From: Acidobacteriota bacterium
GTDB lineage: Bacteria; Acidobacteriota; Terriglobia; Acidiferrales; UBA7541
Reading direction: 5' to 3'
Length of the DNA: 42,215 bases
Assembly (NCBI GenBank): GCA_003223245.1
Contig: QHYI01000132.1
Coordinates: 25,221-67,435, forward strand
How positions within the stretch are numbered: the stretch's first letter is position 1; each line of letters begins with the position of its first letter. Below, one piece after another: positions 6,892 through 15,207 of this stretch. The position numbers were made by a program, and so were the translations under genes. The notes under the pieces were generated by a model. The model was not told the origin of the DNA and made no database searches. It saw only the letters and a list, made by a program, of their open reading frames with translations.

Positions 6892-8616
6892 TTACTTCCA
6901 ACCACCCTCGCCTTCCACAATCGTAATGTAGCGGTCCACAGGCAGGTTGGTGAAACGTTCCGTCTTTCCGCAGGGGTTCGGCCACTTCACTTCGAGCCAG
7001 TCAATCTTTTGTCGCTGGCCCACGCCCAGCACCATGCGCGGATCGTGCGACGATAGATAGCTTCCTCCGCCCACTTTCCATTGGTGCCGCAGCAAATCTC
7101 CCGCCTGATAAGCGACTCTTGCTCCGATCGCCTCGATGTTTGCCTTTCGTCCCACGAGTTTCAACCCAAGCCAGTGATTCTCGCGTCCTGCGTTGTTCCT
7201 CAAAAGCACAGGTGCGCCGTCATTTTGCGTCAGCAGCACGTCCAACGAACCATCGTTGTCAAAATCTCCCACCGCCATTCCTCGCCCCGCAAGTTCCTGT
7301 GAGAAAATCGGCCCGCTCTCCGCGCTCACATTCTTCCACCCTTTCCCGGTGTTTTGAAACAGCAGCAGCTTCTCGCGATACGCGACATTTTGTAACCGCT
7401 GCTCGACCATTAGATCCGGATGTCCGTTGCAGAGCAGCAGATCCACATTGCCGTCATTGTCGTAATCAAACAATTTTACTCCCCAGCCGCTCATCATTTT
7501 CGTTGTAGCCGCAATCCCCGAGCCGGGCGCGGCGTCGCTGAAGGTTTCATCCTTGCTGTTGTGATATAGCGAATACGTTTCGTGGTCCACATTCGTAACA
7601 AAAAGATCGATCCAACCATCTTGATCGTAATCCGCGGCATCCACGCCCATGCCGGAGCGCGCCAGCCCAAACGGACTCAGTCCCACTCCTGCAAGCAAAC
7701 CAATCTCCTCGAAGCGCCCCTTGCGGTTTGCGAAAAGAAAATTCGGCACCGTGTCGTTGCCCACGAACAGATCCATCCACCCGTCATTATTAATGTCCGC
7801 CGCAACCACGCCCCACGCTTTTGCTAGCGATTTTGCAATTCCCGTTTCTTTGCTCACGTCGGTGAATGTTCCATTGCCGTTGTTGCGAAACAGCCAGCAG
7901 GGCATCGGCGTGTACACGTTCGGCTTGCAGTACCAGCGCTTGTTTTCTGCTCCATAGCCGCAGTAGATGTTTTTTGCTTTGTTAAAATCTACGAACCGGC
8001 AAACAAACAAATCCAGCAAGCCATCGTTATCGTAATCGAACCACACTGCGCTCGTCGCCCATCCTGGCGCTGCCACACGCGCTTTCGCCGTGACGTCGGT
8101 AAAGGTTCCGTCCCCGTTGTTGTGGTAGAGAATGCTGTGCGGATATTGCGTCAAATAGATGTCAGGAAGGCCGTCCCCATCGTAATCGCCCACGGCCACG
8201 CCCATTCCATAGGCGTTTCCCGCAACGCCAGCCTTCTCTGTGACGTCAGCGAACGTGCCGTCGCGATTATTGCGATAAAGCGCGTTGCGCAGCGGATGCG
8301 GCGGTGTGTAGAAGTCGCACGGGCCGCTGTTGACCAAGTAAATGTCCATCCAGCCATCGTTGTCGTAATCCAGGAACGCGCAGCCTGGTCCGACGGTTTC
8401 CGGCATGTACATTTCGGGCGAGATGCCGGCGACGTGGGTCCAAGAAATGCCGCTCTTGGCGCTTGGGATTCCTTCGAAAGCGGGGAGGGAATTGGCGTGG
8501 ATGCGCGCGGCGCGAGCGCTAGATTTTGGCCCTGCGTGCCAGGCGCCAGACGGACCAAGCGCGCTTCCGAGTCCCGACGAGCTCAGGAGTTGCAACCAGC
8601 GCCGCCGTGAAATCAT
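6892..8616 (-). CDS. CRTAC1-family FG-GAP/VCBS repeat protein with ASPIC/UnbV domain
   Basis: 574 residues. The N-terminus [10 protein letters not shown] followed by a hydrophobic stretch is a Tat-type signal peptide. At least seven FG-GAP/VCBS calcium-binding repeats with the DxDxDGxxD pattern follow (for example [89 protein letters not shown]), a beta-propeller. The C-terminal 90 residues match the ASPIC/UnbV domain ([33 protein letters not shown]-like WPNPCGKTE). It is exported and probably periplasmic or surface attached. Molecular function is not established for this family. It overlaps the upstream TPR gene by 4 bp (ATGA) and is followed by a second TPR gene, so the three are co-translated and probably act together behind the TonB receptor. 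Confidence 0.92.
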   Translation of the reverse strand: MISRRRWLQLLSSSGLGSALGPSGAWHAGPKSSARAARIHANSLPAFEGIPSAKSGISWTHVAGISPEMYMPETVGPGCAFLDYDNDGWMDIYLVNSGPCDFYTPPHPLRNALYRNNRDGTFADVTEKAGVAGNAYGMGVAVGDYDGDGLPDIYLTQYPHSILYHNNGDGTFTDVTAKARVAAPGWATSAVWFDYDNDGLLDLFVCRFVDFNKAKNIYCGYGAENKRWYCKPNVYTPMPCWLFRNNGNGTFTDVSKETGIAKSLAKAWGVVAADINNDGWMDLFVGNDTVPNFLFANRKGRFEEIGLLAGVGLSPFGLARSGMGVDAADYDQDGWIDLFVTNVDHETYSLYHNSKDETFSDAAPGSGIAATTKMMSGWGVKLFDYDNDGNVDLLLCNGHPDLMVEQRLQNVAYREKLLLFQNTGKGWKNVSAESGPIFSQELAGRGMAVGDFDNDGSLDVLLTQNDGAPVLLRNNAGRENHWLGLKLVGRKANIEAIGARVAYQAGDLLRHQWKVGGGSYLSSHDPRMVLGVGQRQKIDWLEVKWPNPCGKTERFTNLPVDRYITIVEGEGGWK

Positions 8617-9608
8617 TGTGGCGTTGCGGAAGTGGCGCTTGGAGGCGCTTTCGCGGCAGCTTCACGCTGCAGTTGCATTTCCTTCGCGGCGCTTTCCTTG
8701 CGCCCGGTGCGATCGTAAGCGATCGCCAGTTGGTAGTGGCCTGCGGGATCGTCGGGCACGATTTTCACGTATTTTTCGAGCGGCGCTACGGCTTCAGCAA
8801 ATTTTTGCGCCGAGGCCAGCGACATCCCGAGCGCGAGGTAGGCTTCCGCGAAACCCGAATCAAGGCGTGCAGCCGTTGAAAAACGCGCAATCGCTTCGTC
8901 CCACTTTCCGGCGCGGCGCGCAATTTCGCCCAGCGAGAATTCCGCCGCGGCGTTGCTCGGATCAGTCTTCAGCTCTTCCTCAAATTCCTTTTTCGCTTCT
9001 TCCGTGTTCGCCTCAGACGCCCCTTTCGAGAGCGCCACACGTCCCAGCCGAAAATGAATTCCTGGCACATTGGCGTTCTGATTCAGAATTTTCTGATACT
9101 CCGCCGCGGCTTCCGCCCATCGGCCTTGCGACTCGAACGACTCGGCCTGCAGTTCTTGAGCTTGGTAGGAGTCCGGCGCTGTGTGCGCAAGTTCCTGGGA
9201 CGCCCGCGTGGCCAGCTCTGAAAGATAGTGCGTGGTGATGTAGAGCACTTCGGGGTCGTGCGGGAAGTCGCGCTTCAAGAGGAAGAGCGCGTTCACTGCC
9301 GTTTGTGCTTGGTCGAGGCTCATGGCGCATTTCGCGGCAGCCATCGCCGCGCGGTACTCCAGCTGTTTGCCGCTTGTTTGTTCATTGCCCGCCCCCCTAC
9401 CAGGCGGGCGCGATAGGGTCTGCTTAAGCGCGGGAAGGGCTTCCTCGCAGCGCCCTTTCGTCGCCAAATCAATCGCACGCTCCACGTTCGAATTCGCCGC
9501 GGCCGATGAGGCCGGAGGGGCTTGCCCTGCGACAGATGCCGTCGCGAGCAAGATTCCGAAAACAGGCAAAGGCCATCGAAGGAGAAAATTGGACATAATT
9601 CCGCGCAT
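8613..9608 (-). CDS. Exported TPR-repeat protein
   Basis: 331 residues, second gene of the cassette behind the TonB receptor. A signal peptide is visible at the N-terminus ([24 protein letters not shown]). Two in-frame ATGs are possible, 9608 and 9596; the second has a slightly better ribosome binding site (GCGGAATT). TPR repeats run through the protein: [19 protein letters not shown] near 45-63, [29 protein letters not shown] near 168-196, [44 protein letters not shown] near 222-265, and [22 protein letters not shown] near 290-311. It has no catalytic motif. The stop overlaps the CRTAC1 start by 4 bp. A role as periplasmic adaptor for the receptor or the propeller protein is inference. Confidence 0.88.
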   Translation of the reverse strand: MRGIMSNFLLRWPLPVFGILLATASVAGQAPPASSAAANSNVERAIDLATKGRCEEALPALKQTLSRPPGRGAGNEQTSGKQLEYRAAMAAAKCAMSLDQAQTAVNALFLLKRDFPHDPEVLYITTHYLSELATRASQELAHTAPDSYQAQELQAESFESQGRWAEAAAEYQKILNQNANVPGIHFRLGRVALSKGASEANTEEAKKEFEEELKTDPSNAAAEFSLGEIARRAGKWDEAIARFSTAARLDSGFAEAYLALGMSLASAQKFAEAVAPLEKYVKIVPDDPAGHYQLAIAYDRTGRKESAAKEMQLQREAAAKAPPSATSATPQ

Positions 9609-9774
9609 TCAGTATATCGCGAGTGGAATCAGGCAACTCCTGCTTCGCCACATTCGGTCCTGCCAAAATGAGATCAGAACAGGGCAGGCCGACTCTCACA
9701 GAAAGCAAGGAGGCATGCACTTTGCCGCCCAGGGGTGTAGGGGCGCAGCTTGCCGCAGTGAATGCCTCGCGCAG

Positions 9775-9790
9775 GGCGGCTTACGCCGCC
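9775..9790 (-). other. Hairpin just downstream of the TonB receptor
   Basis: GGCGGC (9775-9780) and GCCGCC (9785-9790) form a 6-bp GC stem with a 4-nt loop. It starts 9 bp after the receptor stop on the minus strand. No T-run follows, so it is more likely an mRNA end-protecting or processing hairpin that lets the abundant receptor message outlast the downstream TPR/CRTAC1 part. Confidence 0.35.
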
Positions 9791-9799
9791 TTGTTTGGG

Positions 9800-12700
9800 T
9801 CAAAACGTAATGTTGGCGCGCAGTTCGATCACGCGTGCGCTGGTGTTGTTGTTCGTCGCGACGTTTGTGAAGTTCAGCGAACTCGCCTGGCCGAACCCAC
9901 CCGAAGTAAGGTTCGTACTTCCGTAGTAGTATGGCGGCTGGCCGGGCGTCGTAAAGTTCGGGTGGTTGAATAGGTTCAAAAATTCCGCCTGGAGGGTGAA
10001 GCGAACCTTTTCGTTGATCGGGACTGCCTTAGTCAAAGAGGTGTCGTCGTTCCAAACGTGCACGCCATAGAGCCACGGATTGATCCCAAAAACTCCGGGG
10101 GTCGTGTTTTGGCACACACCGGTGAGGACGCTGTTGCAGTTGGGCGAGGAGTTGCCTTGCAGCAGCTTTGGATTGATGACGTCGATATATGGACCCGAGG
10201 TATGGTAGACGCCGACGGCGTTCTGCAGTTGAGCCTTGGTGATGCCATTCAGCACAAACCCTCCGTCGCCGTAGTCGTTAAATGTCCCATAGCCGCCGAA
10301 TAGCTGGAAAGGTAGTCCCGTCTGCCAAGTAACAATCGTGCCGAGCGACCACCCACCAACAAGCTTGTCGACCGCGCCAGGGCGGTTGGCCAGCGCCTTG
10401 CCTTTTCCAAAAGGAAGATCAAACGTCCCACTGGCATGGACAACGTGGCGCAAATCAAAGGACGTGGGGCCGTAGCTCTGTCTCAAGTCACGAAGGGTGA
10501 ACTCCGTCACCGTACCTAACCATTGATTGTCCGGCTGCAAGCCAAGAGTGTGGCTGTAGGTATAGTTCACGTCGAACTGCATCCCATGCCATTGCTTCTG
10601 CCGGAAATCGACCTGAAGTGCGTGATAAGTGCCATACCCCGCCGCCGATGTATAGCTCTGCATCACGCCAGGGAATGAAGCGCCCAGCGGATTAACTTGA
10701 AAGAAGTTGAGAGGGTAGGTTCCAGGCGAAGTATATCCGTAGCCTTCGCACGGGCTAAGTGACGACCCGACTAGATTGCAAATGTAGGGCACAGTTCCGA
10801 ACGGATATGCCAGTTGCGATGCCAATGCACCTGCGGCCCCCTGATTCAAATCAATAATGAAGCCGCTGTTAGTAAAGTCCTGACCCGCCGTAATATTAGA
10901 CGGACAACCACCCGGCGGGCAGGCAAATGCCGCAGTAAAAATGGGCAGAGGCACCTGTCCAGGTAATCCTTGGTTGGCGAAGCTGAGATTCGAGGCGCAG
11001 CTCGCGTTAGCCATGCAAATAGCCAGGTTGGATTGCGCATTCTTGAATTCTTTCAGGAAACCGTTTTCGAAGACGTTAACTTCGTTGGGGTCAGTCTGAA
11101 TCCACTGGTGAAGGCTTCTATGTCCTAGATACCGCACCTCTAGCACGTTGTTCTGGCCCAACTGCCGCTGGATGCCAAGGTTCCACTCCTGAACATAGGG
11201 CTGATGAATGTGAGGATCGAAACCGGAAGCTCCCCAGTAGTAGCTCCATGTATAGTCGGTTTCCGGAAGGCTGGCGGCGTAAGCGGGAGGCGAATAAGTG
11301 AATTTCGTCGGATCGATGGTATCCCCAAGCGACAGTGTACCCGGAGAGAAAGTGCCGGGCGCTCCCCCATTGGCCGCGTTATACGAAAAGTTCTGGAAGA
11401 ACGCCAAGCCGTGATTGGATGCGTTGTTCCAGAAATATTGGTACGGCTCCGTGAACCGCTTGATGTCAAACCCGGTGCGTATCACCGTACTGCTTCCACC
11501 AAGCAATTTCCCCAAGATCCCTTCTGAATGGCTCGGGTTCCATGCCAGTCCAAGCGTCGGTTGGGGGCTCACGTTCCAAGGTGCATATTGGTGGCTGCTG
11601 GCAACATAGGCCGGATTCATGTCGCCAGTGAGCGTTCCGGGCCTGAATAGATTGCCGACGCCAGACGGGCCGTACATGGCGGATATCGAAGCGCCATGGT
11701 AGGCGCTGGTCAAATCGTGGTCGTCACCCGTGAAATCCCAGCGCAGCCCGTAATTAAATGTGAGATGGGGGGTGAAGCGGAAGGAATCCTGTGCGTAAAG
11801 TCCCCACATTTTTTGCAGTTCGTCGAGGTTGTACGAAGACCCAGGCGTCGTTGCGTATTTGCCGGTCTTTGGATCGTAAGGAAAGCCGCTGCCAGTGGGA
11901 CCGATACCTGAAATCCTGCCAACCAGGAGCGAATAAATATTTTCGGCTTCACCTCGATCTGCTGCTGAAGCGTTGGCGAAATAGCTGTTGAAGTCGTTTA
12001 AAGCTGGGTCGCCGGCCGCAAGGGGGCCCAGAGACATGTTTTGCATGCCATCTGGCGCGTTCCAGTAGTGGTCCTGCTCCCGATGGAAGTCAAAACCAAG
12101 CGTGACCGTGTGGCGTCCACGAATCAATGCTGCGTTATCAATGACATCGACAATGGGATAGAACGTCGAAACGGGTAAGTTGAAGGCGTTTCCGGAACAG
12201 TTACCATAGTGAGGATACCCGGTGCATATCGGCCAGCTTATAGCCGGCCGCGTAAGCCAAATGGGTTTCGCTCCGGTGCCGTAGACATACCAATTGTAGT
12301 AATACCCGCCGCGGAATTGGTTAATCAAGTTGGGCGTCACCGTCCAGTTCAAACCGATGGACGTGATGTAGTTGTTCGACTTGTTGGAGGCTACCTGATT
12401 GGCGAAAACTGAGCCTGGGAAGATCGGCGGGCTCGCATTGGGCTGGTTAATCTTGGTCTCTTGAAGCGAAAAGTCCAGGCGGAGCTTTTGTGTGAGGTTG
12501 TAGTCCACGCGTATAGCAGGGTAATAGCGCGTTGTCGGGGAAGGGTTCAGCCAGTTGACCGTCAGCAAGTTCGTGTCCGCGGACCCGTTCGGCCCCGCCG
12601 AGCCGGTCGCGCCTGCAATGGACTGATTAATTAGGGCTTGCTCGGCTGCGATTTGCGAGTTCACCGTTGCCGGGAGGCCGTTCGGCTGCGCAACCTGTGT

Positions 12701-13783
12701 GAAGAGATTTACCGTCTGTCCCGCCTGCGGTCCCCCGGTTACGCTTTGATAGTACGTATAGATGCCTTGTTGCGCTGCGGGCGACAGAACCACGTTGCTG
12801 GCAATGAAGCCACCTGGTTGTTTGGCCATTGCGAACGAGCCAAAAAAGAAAAGTTTGTCCTTTAGGATGGGTCCCCCGACGCTGCCGCCAAAATCGTTCA
12901 GGATAATGGGATTCCGACGCACAGGATTTCCAGGAGTGCTGACCGCGTTGTTAAACCAACTGTTGGCATTTAGCGCTGTATTGCGAAAATCCTCGAACAC
13001 CCTGCCGTGAAGGTCATTGCTGCCGCGGCGCGTCACAAAGTTTACTTGCATCGAGGCCTGTCCAAGACCCTGACTCAAGTCCGTTTGTTCGGTCTGTACG
13101 GTCATCTCCTGAAGATCTTCAAGCCGTGCTTCCAATCCTGGCTGTGTGTTTCCTGAAAATTTCATGCGGCTCGTCGAAGCTGATATTCCGTCGATGTTGT
13201 TTCCCTGGGCAATCACGGGAAGGCCATTCCAGGTGCCGTTGCCGGGCGTGCCGGCGAATCCAGGGGTCAGGAAGGCCAGCGAACTGATGTCCCGGCCTTG
13301 TAGGGGCAGGTCTTCAATTTGCTTCATGTCAATGGTTTGCGCGATGGCGCTCGAAGTGGTCTCGACCAGTGGCGCCGAGCTTTCGGCGACTACCACCTTC
13401 TCAACGGCCGCTCCCACTTTGAGAGTGACCTTTACGTCGGTGACGCGATTGGATTGCACAATCACGGAATCCAGCACTTCGGTTTGAAACCCGCTTTTGG
13501 AGACGGTCAGTCTATAAGTTCCCGCTGGCAAGGCGACAAAGTTGTAGCTGCCGACTTGCTGGGTTTCCGACTCCCGGATTCCGTTGGTGGCTAACTCCTG
13601 GAGTTGCAATTTGGCGCCTTGCACGGCTCCGCCGGTCGGGTCTACCACGGTGACGGTCACCGTTCCTTGCGAAGCCATCTGCGCCCAAGAGGGTGAACAG
13701 CAGGCAAGAACAAGAAGGGGAAGTGCGAGCAAGGGAAGAGAATGGCCCGGTCGGCTCAACGGGAAGAAGAACCTCTGCAACAT
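9800..13783 (-). CDS. Oar-like TonB-dependent receptor with carboxypeptidase-regulatory domain
   Basis: 1327 residues from the ATG at 13783, which has GGAGGTGA 6 nt upstream (the GTG at 13786 is a poorer choice). Signal peptide in the first 35 residues. Residues about 40-120 form a carboxypeptidase-regulatory-like beta sandwich (GTVTVTVVDPTGGAVQGAKLQL ... LPAGTYRLTVSKSGFQTE). A plug domain follows, with the ASSAIAQTIDMKQIEDLPLQGRDISSLAFLTPG region near 145-175 and VNFVTRRGSNDLHGRVFEDFRNTALNANSWFNN near 248-280. The remainder is a long beta-barrel ending in an aromatic residue (ELRANITF), the outer-membrane targeting signal. Such receptors import large substrates, often oligosaccharides, using TonB. 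No SusD lipoprotein is present; TPR and CRTAC1 genes follow instead. The promoter carries both a LacI-type and a GntR-type site, so expression is likely substrate-controlled. Confidence 0.93.
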   Translation of the reverse strand: MLQRFFFPLSRPGHSLPLLALPLLVLACCSPSWAQMASQGTVTVTVVDPTGGAVQGAKLQLQELATNGIRESETQQVGSYNFVALPAGTYRLTVSKSGFQTEVLDSVIVQSNRVTDVKVTLKVGAAVEKVVVAESSAPLVETTSSAIAQTIDMKQIEDLPLQGRDISSLAFLTPGFAGTPGNGTWNGLPVIAQGNNIDGISASTSRMKFSGNTQPGLEARLEDLQEMTVQTEQTDLSQGLGQASMQVNFVTRRGSNDLHGRVFEDFRNTALNANSWFNNAVSTPGNPVRRNPIILNDFGGSVGGPILKDKLFFFGSFAMAKQPGGFIASNVVLSPAAQQGIYTYYQSVTGGPQAGQTVNLFTQVAQPNGLPATVNSQIAAEQALINQSIAGATGSAGPNGSADTNLLTVNWLNPSPTTRYYPAIRVDYNLTQKLRLDFSLQETKINQPNASPPIFPGSVFANQVASNKSNNYITSIGLNWTVTPNLINQFRGGYYYNWYVYGTGAKPIWLTRPAISWPICTGYPHYGNCSGNAFNLPVSTFYPIVDVIDNAALIRGRHTVTLGFDFHREQDHYWNAPDGMQNMSLGPLAAGDPALNDFNSYFANASAADRGEAENIYSLLVGRISGIGPTGSGFPYDPKTGKYATTPGSSYNLDELQKMWGLYAQDSFRFTPHLTFNYGLRWDFTGDDHDLTSAYHGASISAMYGPSGVGNLFRPGTLTGDMNPAYVASSHQYAPWNVSPQPTLGLAWNPSHSEGILGKLLGGSSTVIRTGFDIKRFTEPYQYFWNNASNHGLAFFQNFSYNAANGGAPGTFSPGTLSLGDTIDPTKFTYSPPAYAASLPETDYTWSYYWGASGFDPHIHQPYVQEWNLGIQRQLGQNNVLEVRYLGHRSLHQWIQTDPNEVNVFENGFLKEFKNAQSNLAICMANASCASNLSFANQGLPGQVPLPIFTAAFACPPGGCPSNITAGQDFTNSGFIIDLNQGAAGALASQLAYPFGTVPYICNLVGSSLSPCEGYGYTSPGTYPLNFFQVNPLGASFPGVMQSYTSAAGYGTYHALQVDFRQKQWHGMQFDVNYTYSHTLGLQPDNQWLGTVTEFTLRDLRQSYGPTSFDLRHVVHASGTFDLPFGKGKALANRPGAVDKLVGGWSLGTIVTWQTGLPFQLFGGYGTFNDYGDGGFVLNGITKAQLQNAVGVYHTSGPYIDVINPKLLQGNSSPNCNSVLTGVCQNTTPGVFGINPWLYGVHVWNDDTSLTKAVPINEKVRFTLQAEFLNLFNHPNFTTPGQPPYYYGSTNLTSGGFGQASSLNFTNVATNNNTSARVIELRANITF

Positions 13784-13953
13784 CACTCACCTCCAATAAA
13801 ACACCCCAAACTTTGCGATCGGCTCAGAAATTCACCCGCTGAGATTTGCGGATCCCAGCGCAAACGAAAGAATCCCACCTGAGGTTGGCGTGGAGTTTTT
13901 CGTAGCGAACGAGAAAAACCCAGCCTCGCCGAGGGGCGAAACGATGGCGATTT

Positions 13954-13968
13954 TGTATAAGATATGCA
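13954..13968. promoter_or_regulatory. GntR-type operator on the -10 box of the TonB receptor promoter
   Basis: TGTATA-AGA-TATGCA, imperfect inverted repeat (extended form TTGTATAAGATATGCAA at 13953-13969). The same arms with a different 3-nt centre occur at 14144-14158 in front of the divergent GntR gene. Its left arm is the -10 box (TATACA on the minus strand), so binding would block the receptor promoter. Confidence 0.6.
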
Positions 13969-13981
13969 ATCCGCTTGTCAA
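13954..13981 (-). promoter_or_regulatory. Sigma-70 promoter of the TonB receptor
   Basis: On the minus strand TTGACA (13981-13976), a 16-nt spacer and TATACA (13959-13954). The -35 box is a perfect consensus match. A leader of about 165 nt precedes the ATG at 13783. It is overlapped by the GntR-type site, and a LacI-type site lies 9 bp upstream of the -35. Confidence 0.6.
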
Positions 13982-13989
13982 GTCTTTTC

Positions 13990-14003
13990 TGCAAACGCTT
14001 TCA
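13990..14003. promoter_or_regulatory. LacI-type operator variant upstream of the TonB receptor promoter
   Basis: TGCAAACGCTTTCA, CG-centred imperfect palindrome resembling the TGCAAGCGTTTGCA sites at 1219 and 20776 and the GCAAGCGCTTGC site at 15126. It lies directly upstream of the TonB receptor -35 box, so it could act by activation or by DNA looping rather than simple blocking. Confidence 0.5.
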
Positions 14004-14123
14004 TTCCTCAATTCCTTTGCAATTCGCGGCAAATGCGTATATTTTTCAGCTTTCGCGTGAAAACGCTCGCAGGAGCGGTGTAAGTGGCCTGCGGCAGTTT
14101 GCGCTGCAAAGCGCCGGGATTTG

Positions 14124-14151
14124 TTGCGAAGTGGCGAGCGTGATGTATATT
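14124..14151 (+). promoter_or_regulatory. Candidate promoter of the GntR regulator gene
   Basis: TTGCGA (14124-14129), 16-nt spacer, TATATT (14146-14151). The -10 box lies inside the GntR-type operator at 14144-14158, the arrangement expected for autorepression. The leader to the ATG at 14275 would be about 117 nt. Confidence 0.4.
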
Positions 14152-14158
14152 GTATGCA
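14144..14158. promoter_or_regulatory. GntR-type operator in front of the GntR gene
   Basis: TGTATA-TTG-TATGCA. Both arms are identical to those of the site at 13954-13968, in the same divergent intergenic region. The match of 12 fixed bases with only the 3-nt centre differing makes chance unlikely. Proposed to bind the GntR/FCD regulator encoded at 14275 (inference). Confidence 0.6.
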
Positions 14159-14274
14159 GGGGGGCTACACATTTGGCACCGGACAATCCATGTACCCAAG
14201 TCTGGTGTTAGTAGGCAGCTATCGCGTTTCAGCGCGTCCTTGTTCCGATTAAAGAGGATAGGTTTCTAACGACT

Positions 14275-15036
14275 ATGGCAACGGCCGCCCCAACCAAGTC
14301 TTCCCCCATTCCGAGGCAATCTCTGTCCGCCGCCGTTGTGGAGCGGCTCCGCGAGAAAATCTTGACAGGAGAACTGCACGAGGGGGAACAACTTCGGCAG
14401 GACGCGATTGCCAATGAATTCCAGATCAGCCGGATCCCGGTGCGCGAGGCGCTCAGCCATTTGGCGGCAGAGGGACTGATCACCATCTATGCGAACCGGG
14501 GCGCCGTGGTTTCCGCGCTTTCGCCGGATGAAATCATGCAGCTCTTCGAAACGCGCGCAGTGCTGGAATGCTACATGCTGCGGTGCGCGATCCCCAACAT
14601 GAAAGAGGATGATTTTCAGCGCGCGGACGACATTCTTAAGCTCTACGAAGAGTCTTTGGAAAAAGACTCCGAGGTGAAATCCTGGGGACGCTGGAATTGG
14701 AGTTTTCATTCCGCGCTTTATGCGCCGGCGAACCGCCCGGTGATGCTGTCCTTTTTGAAGACGGTGAACATCAATTGCGACCGTTATACTCGTCTGCATC
14801 TGGTCTTTACCCGGGAATTGCACCGCGCGGGGCAAGCGCATCGCGAACTTCTGGAGGTCTGTAGGACCAGAGACCCTGAGCTGGCGTCGGCAGCCTTATG
14901 GAAACACATCACGGAGGCCGGCGAGTACCTGAGAGAATTTATCAAGAGCCGACGCGAGCGTCACCCCACCGGGAGCGAGCCCGCCGAAAACGACCGCGGG
15001 AAGGACGGCGCGAGTTCTCGCGGCGACGCCAAATGA
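14275..15036 (+). CDS. GntR-family transcriptional regulator with FCD domain
   Basis: 253 residues. N-terminal winged helix at about 18-80 with the typical GntR string (VVERLREKILTGELHEGEQLRQDAIANEF, then SRIPVREALSHLAAEGLITIYANRGAVVS). The C-terminal FCD ligand-binding helical domain follows (about 90-230), with the ALECYMLRCAIPN helix, FHSALYAPANRP near 145-157 and the histidines H181, H191 and H211-like positions that form the metal site in this subfamily. FCD regulators usually sense organic acids or sugar acids and release DNA on binding. The C-terminal 25 residues are charged and disordered. Two matching operators (13954 and 14144) sit on the receptor and own promoters. It is divergent from the TonB receptor cassette and is probably its main repressor. 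Confidence 0.92.
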   Translation: MATAAPTKSSPIPRQSLSAAVVERLREKILTGELHEGEQLRQDAIANEFQISRIPVREALSHLAAEGLITIYANRGAVVSALSPDEIMQLFETRAVLECYMLRCAIPNMKEDDFQRADDILKLYEESLEKDSEVKSWGRWNWSFHSALYAPANRPVMLSFLKTVNINCDRYTRLHLVFTRELHRAGQAHRELLEVCRTRDPELASAALWKHITEAGEYLREFIKSRRERHPTGSEPAENDRGKDGASSRGDAK

Positions 15037-15124
15037 GAGGTCATTCCCGGGACCTTTCGTGATTCCCGCCGTGAAAGGGAGTTGGCGCAGCAGCAGTTTT
15101 AGGAGCAAGAACTGCTGTTGCAGG

Positions 15125-15138
15125 TGCAAGCGCTTGCG
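15125..15138. promoter_or_regulatory. LacI-type operator upstream of the exported hydrolase operon
   Basis: TGCAAGCGCTTGCG, whose inner 12 bases GCAAGCGCTTGC (15126-15137) are a perfect palindrome. A TTGACA -35 box follows at 15147-15152, though the -10 is not clear. It fits the same motif family as the sites at 1219, 13990 and 20776. Confidence 0.6.
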
Positions 15139-15207
15139 GTTATTTCTTGACACGCTGCTCCATCCTGCGTTTCACTCTCCTTCGCCTCTTTTTTCAGGGG
15201 AGCGGGC

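Noticed and set aside
9775-9790. Rho-independent terminator after the TonB receptor
   Set aside because: The 6-bp stem has no T-run after it on the minus strand.
12638-13594. Plus-strand frames inside the TonB receptor
   Set aside because: Antisense shadows of a strongly conserved outer-membrane protein.
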